Assembly (NCBI GenBank): GCA_964600595.1
Contig: CAZRKL010000007.1
Coordinates: 1 to 39,638 of the forward strand
DNA from: DAIOEK01 sp964600595
GTDB taxonomy: Bacteria > Chloroflexota > Anaerolineae > Anaerolineales > Anaerolineaceae
Length of the DNA stretch: 39,638 bases
Direction: 5' to 3'
In this document: positions 24,675-32,908 of the stretch, piece after piece
Layout of the letters: each line of letters starts with the position of its first letter
Position numbering within the stretch: position 1 is the stretch's first letter
The notes under the pieces: model-generated
What the model was told of the DNA's origin: nothing
The model's database searches: none
What the model saw: only the letters and a program-made list of their open reading frames with translations
Program-made: the position numbers and the translations under genes

Positions 24675-25484
24675 ATGAAAGAAGCTAAATATCACGTATT
24701 ACTCGTCAATGATGACGGGATAAAATCTCCCGGATTGTTTGCCGCCGCGGAAGCCCTTTCTCAAATTTCTTACGTGACGGTCGCAGCCCCACGTGAACAA
24801 TGGTCAGGGGCTGGACGCAGCCACCCGCTTTCTTCGGATGGCATGATCAAAGTAAAGAAACTTCCGGTAAATGGTGAAGACTGGGTAACCTATGCGGTGG
24901 GAGGATCGCCCGCGCAGACTGTGGTCCATGCCATTCATGAGCTTTGCCCCCGCCGCCCGGATCTGGTGGTATCAGGGATCAACTACGGAGAGAATGCCGG
25001 CAGCGGTGTGACCGCATCTGGCACCGTGGGTGCTGCGCTGGAAGCAGCGAGTATGGGGATCCCCGCTCTGGCAATATCGCTCGAAGTACACCGCGACTTT
25101 CAGTTGTCATATTCCACCGAGATTGATTTTTCTGCGGCCAAACACTTTACCCGTTTGTTTGCAGAAAAAATGCTTACCACCCCCCTTCCGCACGATGTTG
25201 ATCTGTTGAAAGTGGAAGTACCCGATAGCGCCACCCCCGACACCCCCTGGCGGATGACCCGTCTATCGCGGAGACCCTACTACAAATTGACCATCCGTCC
25301 ACGCCAGAGCCTGGAGGAGCCGGTCCACATAGATTACGATGTAGATAAAAACACGTTTGATCTTGAACCGGATGGAGATAATTACGCCATTCTGGTTGAC
25401 CGCCTGGTGGCGGTGACCCCAATGAGCGTGGATTTCACCTCGCGGGTGACACTGAGTGATTTAGAAGGACTTCTTAGAAAATAA
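24675..25484 (+). CDS. Second 5'/3'-nucleotidase SurE paralogue
   Basis: 269 residues. The family motifs are kept: VNDDGIKSPG near 11-20, APREQWSGAGRSH near 38-50, SGINYGENAGSGVTASGT near 98-115 and GAALEAASMG. It is 13 residues longer than the SurE at 9945-10715 and clearly divergent from it, so the two are old paralogues and may differ in substrate. The gene stands alone between divergent opp-like permeases and a terminator. Confidence 0.88.
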   Translation: MKEAKYHVLLVNDDGIKSPGLFAAAEALSQISYVTVAAPREQWSGAGRSHPLSSDGMIKVKKLPVNGEDWVTYAVGGSPAQTVVHAIHELCPRRPDLVVSGINYGENAGSGVTASGTVGAALEAASMGIPALAISLEVHRDFQLSYSTEIDFSAAKHFTRLFAEKMLTTPLPHDVDLLKVEVPDSATPDTPWRMTRLSRRPYYKLTIRPRQSLEEPVHIDYDVDKNTFDLEPDGDNYAILVDRLVAVTPMSVDFTSRVTLSDLEGLLRK

Positions 25485-25520
25485 ACAAAGATCCACAACT
25501 GTTCATATATTTTAATAAGC

Positions 25521-25553
25521 AAAAATAGAACGGGATTAACCGTTCTATTTTTT
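25521..25553. terminator. Bidirectional intrinsic terminator
   Basis: AAAAATAGAACGG pairs with CCGTTCTATTTTT across a GATTAA loop; A- and T-runs on both sides let it serve the convergent surE copy and the DHOD-like gene. Confidence 0.85.
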
Positions 25554-25590
25554 ATCAAAAACCCATTAAAAACCCAGCGACAAGTAATAA

Positions 25591-26595
25591 TTAGAACAGC
25601 TTATTGTCGTACGTCTGTAAAGCTTTCATGTAATTGCCACGTTCAAAAGCTGCCGGCTCTGCTACCGCTCGCTGGCTCATGGCACCGCGCATCTGATTAA
25701 CCGATTTGTATTCGTTTTCCACCATCCAGTCATGGAATTCAGCAAGCATACTGCCAGCGCGTTTAACACCATTCTCAATCAACTCTGAAGCAACCATGGT
25801 CACAGCCGCACCGGCCAGGACAGATTTAACCATATCGACACCTGTATGCACACCACTCGTCAACGCCAGATCGGCGTCTATCCGGTCATACAGAATTGCA
25901 ACCCAACGCAAGGGCAGGCGCAGTTCAGCTGAGGTTGAAAGCACCAGATGCGGTGTGGTTTCCATTTTTTCCAGGTTAAAATCTGGCTGGATAAAGCGGT
26001 TGAAGAGTGTTAAACCATCAGCACCGGCTTTTGCCAATTCAGATGCAAAATTTGGCAACGCTGTAAATGCCGAACTCAATTTGACAGTCATGGGTATTGA
26101 TATGGATTTTCTAACTGCCCCAACAAGCTCAACATAGTTTTTTTCAAGTTCTGCTGCAGATAAATCTATTTGAGTTGGTATATAGTAAAAATTCAATTCC
26201 AGTCCATCCGCGCCGGCATCCTGCATACGTTTGGCGTAGTCTACCCATCCGCCGGAAGAAACACCATTCAGGCTGGCGATAATGGGAATATTCACCGCCC
26301 GCTTTAACGCGGAAATATGCTCCAGATACTTTTCTGGACCCACATTGTAATGCTCAAAATCCGGGTAAAAGGTGGATGCTTCCTGGAATGAATCCGTACC
26401 CCGGCTGAGGAAATAATCTAAAGCTTTGCTTTCATGGTTAATTTGTTCTTCAAATAAAGAATACAGAACTACAGCCGACACGCCAGCATCTTCTAGCTTT
26501 TTAACTGTTTCCACCCGCTTGGATAATGGCGATGCTGAAGCAACCAGTGGATTACTTAGCGATAATCCCATAAAATTTGTGGTTAGGTCTGTCAT
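25591..26595 (-). CDS. Dihydroorotate dehydrogenase-like protein
   Basis: 334 residues in a TIM-barrel flavoprotein form close to class 1 dihydroorotate dehydrogenase, but of the separate DHOD-like group often encoded beside PFOR. Visible marks are LSNPLVASASPLSK at the first strand, IIASLNGVSSGGW, an ADGLELNFYYIPT strand, VKLSS with a conserved lysine and SGVHTGVDMVKSVLAGA near the phosphate-binding site. The true reaction of this group is not settled; a role in pyrimidine synthesis should not be assumed. It lies 80 bases downstream of the PFOR gene, with a hairpin between, and has a GGGGAG ribosome site. Confidence 0.85.
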   Translation of the reverse strand: MTDLTTNFMGLSLSNPLVASASPLSKRVETVKKLEDAGVSAVVLYSLFEEQINHESKALDYFLSRGTDSFQEASTFYPDFEHYNVGPEKYLEHISALKRAVNIPIIASLNGVSSGGWVDYAKRMQDAGADGLELNFYYIPTQIDLSAAELEKNYVELVGAVRKSISIPMTVKLSSAFTALPNFASELAKAGADGLTLFNRFIQPDFNLEKMETTPHLVLSTSAELRLPLRWVAILYDRIDADLALTSGVHTGVDMVKSVLAGAAVTMVASELIENGVKRAGSMLAEFHDWMVENEYKSVNQMRGAMSQRAVAEPAAFERGNYMKALQTYDNKLF

Positions 26596-26634
26596 ATTTC
26601 ACTCCCCGATTAAATATTGATTTGATTATAAGCA

Positions 26635-26663
26635 GGACACGGATAATCCTGTTATCCGTGTCC
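26635..26663 (-). other. Strong hairpin between PFOR and DHOD-like genes
   Basis: GGACACGGATAA pairs perfectly with TTATCCGTGTCC (12 bp, 5-base loop). On the minus strand it follows the PFOR stop by 13 bases but lacks a T-run, so it may be a transcript-processing or stabilising element, or a weak terminator, rather than a full stop. Confidence 0.6.
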
Positions 26664-26676
26664 ATTGTTTATTGCG

Positions 26677-29600
26677 TTATTCTTCGGCTTTGTATTGAAT
26701 GGCTGCCATCTGCCGGTACAGGTCGAGTCGTTTCCGAACATCTTCCTTGGCTGCGTTGAGCAGCATTTCTGCCCGACTCTCATCCGCTTGAACGAGCATA
26801 CGGTAACGGGTTTCGTTGTAAACGTAATCTTCAAGTGGAATGCTGGGTTCGCGTGAATCGATGCTTAGGGGATTCTTACCCTCGTCAACAAGAGCTGGAT
26901 TGTAACGATAGAGCGGCCAGAAGCCAGAGTTGACTGCTGCCTTCTGCTGATCCAACCCCTTGCGCATGTCGATGCCATGGGCAATACAGTGGCTGTACGC
27001 GATAATGAGGGAAGGTCCCTCATAAGCTTCCGCTTCGAGGAATGCTTTCAAAGTATGCTGGTCATTGGACCCCATGGCCACACGGGCAACATATACATAC
27101 CCATAAGCCATGGCGATCATTCCCAGATCTTTCTTGGGAAGCCCTTTGCCTTTGGCTGCGAACTTGGCAACGGCTGCCCGCGGGGTGGATTTGGATGCCT
27201 GACCACCGGTGTTGGAATAGACCTCGGTATCGAGGACCAGAATATTTACATTTCTGCCAGAGGCGATTACATGGTCGAGACCGCCATAACCAATGTCGTA
27301 AGCCCAACCATCGCCACCTACAATCCAAACACTCTTCTTCACCAGTTCATCGGCAATGGAGAGCAAATTTTTCGCCCGCGGATCATTTACTTTTGCAAGT
27401 TTAGCTTTCAGCTGCCCGACAAGTTTCCGCTGCGTAGCGATTCCGGCATCGGTGCTCTGGTCGGTGGAAAGAAGCTGGTTTACCAGTTCATCACCAATCT
27501 CGGGGCGTAATGCCTGTAGAAGTTCAGTGGCAAATTCTACGTGTTTGTCTAGTGTCAGGCGCATCCCCAGACCAAATTCAGCGTTATCCTCAAAGAGGGA
27601 GTTCGACCAGGATGGCCCACGACCATCTTTGTTGAATGCCCAGGGAGTGGTGGGGAGGTTTCCGCCATAGATGGAAGAGCAGCCGGTGGCATTGGCAATA
27701 AGCGCACGGTCACCAAAGAGCTGCGAAAGCAGTTTGACATAGGGTGTCTCACCGCATCCCGCACATGCACCCGAGAATTCAAATAGCGGTTGGAGAAGCT
27801 GGGAGTTTTTCACCGTCGTAGGTGCAAATAGAGTCCGATCGGTTTCGGGAATATTCAGGAAGAATTCCCAGTTTTTGGCTTCCTGCTCGCGGATGGGGAG
27901 CTGGTCTGCCATATTGATGGCTTTACGACCAACCTGGGTTTTATCTTTTGCTGGACAGGCTTCCACACATAGGGCGCATCCGGTGCAGTCTTCAGGTGCC
28001 ACCTGAATGGTGAATTTACTGTCGGGGATCTCCTTGAATTTCGCATCCATGGATTTGAAAGATTCCGGTGAATCTTTGAGGTTAGCTGGATCGTAAACTT
28101 TCTGACGAATTACAGCATGCGGGCAGACGAACGCGCATTTACCACACTGGATGCAGAGATCCGGTTCCCAGACAGGTATTTCCAGAGCAATATTGCGTTT
28201 TTCCCATTGCGATGTACCAGTCGGGTATGAGCCATCCACCGGTATCGCTGATACAGGGAGGTTATCCCCTTCGAAAATAACCATTTTTCCGAGGACATCC
28301 TTAACAAAAGCGGGCGCTTGTTCAGGAACGGCAGGGCGGCGGGAAATCTTGCTGGTTACTGCCGTTGGCACTGTAACCAATTTGAGGTGTGCGAGGGTAT
28401 GATCCACCGCATCAAAATTCATCTTGACGACAGCTTCACCTCGTTTACCGTAGGTCTTCTTGATCGATTTTTTGATCTCTTCAATGGCTTCATCACGGGG
28501 AAGAACTCCACTGATGGCGAAGAAACAGGTCTGCATGATTGTGTTCACGCGGTTTCCCATGCCGGTCATTTCAGCGATTTTGTAGCCATCGATGACATAA
28601 AACTTGAGTTCCTTCTCAACAATGTCTTTCTGGACTTCCTGCGGTAAGTGATCCCACACTTCTTCGGGACCATAAATGGAGTTGAGCAGGAAGGTTCCAC
28701 CCTTGACAGCGTGCTTGAGCATATCAAAACGCTCGAGGAAGGAGAATTGGTGGCAGGCAACAAACTGCGCCTGGCTGATTAGATACGGGGCGCGAATTTC
28801 TTTGGGACCAAACCGTAAATGAGAAACGGTTACTGTGCCCGATTTCTTGGAATCGTAGTAGAAGTATCCCTGGGCATAGTTGGATGTTTCTTCACCAATA
28901 ATTTTGATGGAGTTTTTATTGGCGCCCACGGTTCCGTCGGCACCCAAACCATAGAATAGGCAGCGGACTGTCTTTTCATCTTCTATGTTGTAAGAAGGAT
29001 CGAAATCAAGGCTGGTGTGACTGACATCATCAAAGATACCAACGGTGAAGTGATTCTTAGGTTTATCTTTCTTTAGTTCATCGAAGACCGCTTTCACCAT
29101 GGCGGGAGTAAATTCCTTGGATGAAAGACCGAATCTGCCGCCGATCATCTGCGGGAGGTGCTTGAATGGTGTTTTGCCGAGCTCAAATGCTTCGACGATA
29201 GCGGATGTCACATCCAGGTAGAGAGGTTCTCCACCGGCACCGGGTTCCTTGGTGCGGTCGAGGACAGCGATTGATTTGGTGGTTGCGGGTAACGCATTGA
29301 GAAAATCTTCCATGGAAAATGGACGATAGAGATGAACTGTAACCACACCGACCTTTTCACCACGGGCATTGAGGAATTTTGCGGTTTCTTCAGCCGTTTC
29401 AGCACCTGAACCCATCACGATAATTATGCGATCCGCATCTGGTGCGCCCACGTAATCAAACAGGTGATACTGCCGACCAGTCTGCTTTGCGAAAAGATCC
29501 ATCATCTGCTGGACAATGGCGGGGGTGGCATCGTAGAACGGATTGACAGTCTCGCGTCCCTGGAAATATACATCGGGGTTCTGGGCGGTTCCGCGCAATA

Positions 29601-30240
29601 CCGGATGATCGGGTGAGAGAGCGCGCTCGCGATGCTGCCTGATCAGCTCATCGTCAATCATGGCTGTAAAGACAGAATCCTGAATCCGCTCGATCTTGTT
29701 AACCTCAGCAGAGGTACGGAATCCGTCGAAGAAATGCAGGAATGGAATACGGGAGCGCAAAGTGGCGGCATGAGAAATCATCGCCATGTCCTGGGCTTCC
29801 TGCACAGAGCGGGATGCCAGCAGCGCAAAACCAGTGGAACGGGTCGCCATCACATCGGAGTGATCGCCGAAGATGGAGAGCGCCTGCGCTGCCAGAGAAC
29901 GGGCAGAAACATGGAAGACGGTCGGTGTTAGTTCGCCGGCAATCTTGAACATATTTGGGATCATCAGTAACAGACCCTGGGATGCGGTGAAAGTGGTGCT
30001 CAGAGCCCCAGCTTGCAGCGCCCCATGTACCGCACCAGCGGCTCCACCCTCTGATTGCATTTCCGCCACCGAGGGGACAGTTCCCCACATATTGGGTTTA
30101 TTGGCTGCGGACCACGCATCAGAGAATTCGCCCATCCCGGAGGATGGTGTAATCGGGTAAATGGCGATAACTTCGCTTACCCTGTATGCCACATGAGCAA
30201 CTGCCTCATTGGCATCGATGGTTACCATTTCTTTTGTCAT
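26677..30240 (-). CDS. nifJ: Pyruvate:ferredoxin (flavodoxin) oxidoreductase, single chain
   Basis: 1187 residues from ATG 30240, preceded by GGAG; a 30-residue longer frame upstream lacks family similarity. PFOR converts pyruvate and CoA to acetyl-CoA and CO2 while reducing ferredoxin. Domains in order: N-terminal pyruvate-binding/TPP-partner domain (AIYPITPSSGMGEF near 25-38), CoA-related and linker domains, a two-cluster ferredoxin domain (CIQCGKCAFVCP near 697 and CTGCALCVEACP near 753), then the TPP domain with CAGCGETPY near 825 and GDGWAYDIGYGG near 980. A conserved LDTEVYSNTGGQASKSTP segment follows. Size and domain order are those of the fused anaerobic enzyme. It implies an anaerobic acetyl-CoA route. 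Confidence 0.97.
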   Translation of the reverse strand: MTKEMVTIDANEAVAHVAYRVSEVIAIYPITPSSGMGEFSDAWSAANKPNMWGTVPSVAEMQSEGGAAGAVHGALQAGALSTTFTASQGLLLMIPNMFKIAGELTPTVFHVSARSLAAQALSIFGDHSDVMATRSTGFALLASRSVQEAQDMAMISHAATLRSRIPFLHFFDGFRTSAEVNKIERIQDSVFTAMIDDELIRQHRERALSPDHPVLRGTAQNPDVYFQGRETVNPFYDATPAIVQQMMDLFAKQTGRQYHLFDYVGAPDADRIIIVMGSGAETAEETAKFLNARGEKVGVVTVHLYRPFSMEDFLNALPATTKSIAVLDRTKEPGAGGEPLYLDVTSAIVEAFELGKTPFKHLPQMIGGRFGLSSKEFTPAMVKAVFDELKKDKPKNHFTVGIFDDVSHTSLDFDPSYNIEDEKTVRCLFYGLGADGTVGANKNSIKIIGEETSNYAQGYFYYDSKKSGTVTVSHLRFGPKEIRAPYLISQAQFVACHQFSFLERFDMLKHAVKGGTFLLNSIYGPEEVWDHLPQEVQKDIVEKELKFYVIDGYKIAEMTGMGNRVNTIMQTCFFAISGVLPRDEAIEEIKKSIKKTYGKRGEAVVKMNFDAVDHTLAHLKLVTVPTAVTSKISRRPAVPEQAPAFVKDVLGKMVIFEGDNLPVSAIPVDGSYPTGTSQWEKRNIALEIPVWEPDLCIQCGKCAFVCPHAVIRQKVYDPANLKDSPESFKSMDAKFKEIPDSKFTIQVAPEDCTGCALCVEACPAKDKTQVGRKAINMADQLPIREQEAKNWEFFLNIPETDRTLFAPTTVKNSQLLQPLFEFSGACAGCGETPYVKLLSQLFGDRALIANATGCSSIYGGNLPTTPWAFNKDGRGPSWSNSLFEDNAEFGLGMRLTLDKHVEFATELLQALRPEIGDELVNQLLSTDQSTDAGIATQRKLVGQLKAKLAKVNDPRAKNLLSIADELVKKSVWIVGGDGWAYDIGYGGLDHVIASGRNVNILVLDTEVYSNTGGQASKSTPRAAVAKFAAKGKGLPKKDLGMIAMAYGYVYVARVAMGSNDQHTLKAFLEAEAYEGPSLIIAYSHCIAHGIDMRKGLDQQKAAVNSGFWPLYRYNPALVDEGKNPLSIDSREPSIPLEDYVYNETRYRMLVQADESRAEMLLNAAKEDVRKRLDLYRQMAAIQYKAEE

Positions 30241-30369
30241 TGGAAATATCTCCACACTTACATGATAAACCGCCCTGAGGCGGAAAAGTTCGCTGTTTAG
30301 ACAAGTTACTTGAAGTAAGCTTACCCCCAATAATACCAGTGATTTAGTTATTTATATCATAAAACAGGA

Positions 30370-30384
30370 TGTGAGTATGTCACA
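30370..30384. promoter_or_regulatory. Candidate CRP/FNR-type operator
   Basis: TGTGA-N5-TCACA is a perfect inverted repeat in the 227-base gap between PFOR and the DNPH1-like gene, which are divergent. The arms equal those of CRP sites, but the spacer is one base shorter than usual, so the regulator is uncertain. Apart from this and the -10 at 30430, the gap holds only a short GTAAGCTTAC palindrome. Confidence 0.35.
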
Positions 30385-30429
30385 TTAGGCACCGATCCGT
30401 CTTGATAAGCGGGACGGTTACTAATCATG

Positions 30430-30435
30430 TATAAT
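30430..30435 (+). promoter_or_regulatory. -10 element for the DNPH1-like gene
   Basis: A consensus TATAAT preceded by TG lies 32 bases upstream of the ATG at 30468. The nearest -35-like TTGATA (30402-30407) is 22 bases away, too far to be confident. Confidence 0.4.
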
Positions 30436-30467
30436 TTTCTCAACAAATTGAGTGATAAGGACTTAGC

Positions 30468-30887
30468 ATGAACATTTACTTTTCATGTTCGATAACAGGC
30501 GGGAGGAAGGATCAGGCGCTGTACCGTTCCATTGTGGATTCCCTCTTAAGTGAAGGGCACACCGTTCCAACCGCTGTGCTGGCAGATGAAGATGTAATTT
30601 CATATGAGAACTCTATCTCAGCACATGAAATCTACCGGCGGGATATCCAATGGCTGGATGAATGCGACGCAGTGATTGCAGAGATCAGCACGCCATCACA
30701 CGGGGTCGGGTATGAGATCGCCTACGCACTCCTGACGGAGAAACCCGTTTTATGCGGTTACCTGGCTGGCAGGAAGATATCCAAAATGTTGGAGGGCAAC
30801 AGCCATCCTCTGATTAAAATATATCCATATCATCAGGTTGATGATTTTCTTACTCAGATGAATATTTTCCTCAAAGGAAAGGGATAG
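30468..30887 (+). CDS. DNPH1/Rcl-like nucleoside 5'-phosphate N-hydrolase
   Basis: 139 residues, a small nucleoside 2-deoxyribosyltransferase-fold protein. An N-terminal IYFSCSITGGR loop (residues 3-13) matches the phosphate-binding loop of DNPH1/Rcl, and DIQWLDECDAVIAEIS followed by PSHGVGYEIAYAL (about 60-89) carries the catalytic Asp and Glu region of that group. DNPH1 enzymes cut the N-glycosidic bond of deoxynucleoside monophosphates, a house-cleaning role. Transferase activity cannot be excluded by sequence alone. The ribosome site is AAGGA. It is a single-gene unit ending in a terminator. Confidence 0.8.
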   Translation: MNIYFSCSITGGRKDQALYRSIVDSLLSEGHTVPTAVLADEDVISYENSISAHEIYRRDIQWLDECDAVIAEISTPSHGVGYEIAYALLTEKPVLCGYLAGRKISKMLEGNSHPLIKIYPYHQVDDFLTQMNIFLKGKG

Positions 30888-30888
30888 C

Positions 30889-30914
30889 AAAATCCGCCTT
30901 GAAGGCGGATTTTT
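30889..30914. terminator. Intrinsic terminator
   Basis: AATCCGCC pairs with GGCGGATT around TTGAA and is followed by TTTTTT on the plus strand, 3 bases after the stop of the DNPH1-like gene; it can also help end the minus-strand kinase gene. Confidence 0.88.
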
Positions 30915-30934
30915 TATTAATTTAATCAGCTAAA

Positions 30935-32872
30935 CTAGGCAACTGCAGCTTCTGCCACCGGAAGGACAACTGTAACGTTAGTCCCTTTGTCGAGCGTCGA
31001 ATCAACCCAAATACGCCCCTGGTGGTTATCGACAATGGATTTCACGATGGCAAGACCCAATCCGGTACCCGGCATGTCTGAGGTGGCATTGGACGCCCGG
31101 TAGAATTTGTCAAAGATATAGGGAAGATCCAGAGGGGGAATTCCGCATCCGCTGTCACCCACCTGGAAGATGAGCTGATTGCCATCTACCTGAACTTCCA
31201 CCTTGATCTTCCCAGTCTCGGGTGTGTACTTAATGGCATTATCCACCAGGTTGTCAATCATCTGCCGCAGCTGGATGGGATTTCCAAACAGCGGGGGCAC
31301 TTTATCGGGTAGGTTGCGGGTGAGCTGCAGTTTCTTGCTCTTCATCTTCTCGGCAAACATATCCAATGAACCATCTAGGAGCGTGTTCATGGATACGGTT
31401 TCCTTGCGGGTATCAAAACCAGATTCTATCCTGCCCAGGTTGAGAAGATCATTTACCAGCGCGGTGATACTGTGAACACTTGCCTGAACCCGATGGATGA
31501 AATCTCGCTGTAAATCATTGATCGGACCAGCCCTATCGAGCAGTTCAATGTAGCCCAGAATTGCAGTCAATGGCGATCTAAGGTCGTGCGAAATTGTGGA
31601 AACAAAATCGTTTTTTAAACGGTCAAGTTTTTTATGGTACGTGATGTCGTGGAAGGTAATGGCAATCCCAACATCGGTAATGGGGGTTAACTGGGCTGAG
31701 AATACCCTGCCGTCATCCAACTCCACTTCACATTGATTGGGATAATGTTCTGAACCCGGTGTTTTCATAATATCCAGCAGTTCCGGTTTTTGAACCACAT
31801 CGCTGAATATTTTTCCCTGCAGGTTGCTGTCTCCCAGGTTGAATGCAGAACGGGCGGTTTGATTGACAAGGATAAACCGCTGGTCAGGATCAAGAACAAT
31901 CGCCCCATCCTGAATATTGGTGAGGATGGTCTCCAGTTTATTGCGGTCGTAAGTGGCGGCTGAATACAGGTGAGCATTCTCAATAGCGATAACCGCGTAG
32001 TCAGCGATGGTCGCCAGTAGTTTTACATGATGATCGGTGAAGCTGGTGCGGTTGTGGCGGTTATCAACGCCCAAGACCCCAACTGTCTGTCCGCGACTTT
32101 GCAGGGGAACGTATATCAGGCTGTGGACCAGATAGGATGTTTTGATTTTCTGAGGCGTCTGTTCATCTAATAAAACGGGTTGCCCCGTGCGGACGACGGA
32201 TCCCGCCAGCGAATCGTGAATGGGCAGGCGGAAGGTACGTACAAATTCTTCCTGGAAGTTGCGGCTTGCGCGCATATACAGATCACTGCTGGCTTCATCC
32301 ATCAATAGCAGGCTGCCTTCTTCTGCGCCGGTCAGATCGACCGCGGCATCCACAATTGAAGCCAATACATAGTCCAGATTTAACGAAGCTGTAATGGAGC
32401 GTCCAAGCTGCGCCAGGGTTTCGATCTCATCCATGCGGCGCTGCAGGCTGGCGGTTGCCCGTTTTGATTCGAGAATAACCCAGTCTTTTCGGAATTTAGC
32501 CTGTTTGATCGAGCGCTGTACCGCTGATAAAATATCCTCCGTCTTTAATGGAAGGCAGAGATAATCCATCACGCCGGTTCTCAATGCTTCTTTTAATAAT
32601 TCGGGGGTATCAGAGTTAACAAAAAGCAGAACGGGCAGTGCTGGGTAGCGACGGATCAAGTTACGGGCAAGTTCCAATCCGTTACCATCCACCAATTGTT
32701 CGCTTAAGATTACCAACGAAGGCTGGGTGTTTTCCAGCATTTTTTCTGCCGCAGCTTTTTCTTTTACTGCAGTAACACTATATCCTGCCGAACGTAAAAC
32801 CCGTTCCAGCAGATAGTTAGCTTGATTTTCTGAGATGATTACAAACACTAATTCTTTAGAGTTGTCCGTCAT
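30935..32872 (-). CDS. Histidine kinase with degenerate receiver: REC*-GAF-PAS-HisKA-HATPase
   Basis: 645 residues, no membrane segment, so cytoplasmic. Residues 8-122 form a receiver fold lacking its phosphoacceptor: Ser57 stands where Asp should be, Asn16 replaces an acidic-pocket Asp and Leu107 the conserved Lys. A GAF domain follows (about 150-300), then PAS (310-410), a HisKA helix pair with H-box STISHDLRSP (His429), and an intact HATPase (N-box Asn545, G1 DSGCG at 573-577, G2 GTGLG at 602-606). The kinase should work, but the receiver cannot be phosphorylated in the normal way. It lies 36 bases downstream of a paralogue with the opposite defects. The input signal is unknown. Confidence 0.9.
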   Translation of the reverse strand: MTDNSKELVFVIISENQANYLLERVLRSAGYSVTAVKEKAAAEKMLENTQPSLVILSEQLVDGNGLELARNLIRRYPALPVLLFVNSDTPELLKEALRTGVMDYLCLPLKTEDILSAVQRSIKQAKFRKDWVILESKRATASLQRRMDEIETLAQLGRSITASLNLDYVLASIVDAAVDLTGAEEGSLLLMDEASSDLYMRASRNFQEEFVRTFRLPIHDSLAGSVVRTGQPVLLDEQTPQKIKTSYLVHSLIYVPLQSRGQTVGVLGVDNRHNRTSFTDHHVKLLATIADYAVIAIENAHLYSAATYDRNKLETILTNIQDGAIVLDPDQRFILVNQTARSAFNLGDSNLQGKIFSDVVQKPELLDIMKTPGSEHYPNQCEVELDDGRVFSAQLTPITDVGIAITFHDITYHKKLDRLKNDFVSTISHDLRSPLTAILGYIELLDRAGPINDLQRDFIHRVQASVHSITALVNDLLNLGRIESGFDTRKETVSMNTLLDGSLDMFAEKMKSKKLQLTRNLPDKVPPLFGNPIQLRQMIDNLVDNAIKYTPETGKIKVEVQVDGNQLIFQVGDSGCGIPPLDLPYIFDKFYRASNATSDMPGTGLGLAIVKSIVDNHQGRIWVDSTLDKGTNVTVVLPVAEAAVA

Positions 32873-32908
32873 ATTGTAATTCCAGGTTATTTCTACTTAA
32901 TAATCCAA

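Noticed and set aside
26977..27510. A 177-residue plus-strand frame inside the PFOR gene
   Set aside because: It is antisense to the TPP domain of PFOR and lacks start signals.
30241..30330. PFOR start 30 residues upstream
   Set aside because: The added residues do not fit the family N-terminus, while ATG 30240 has a ribosome site and the usual first residues.
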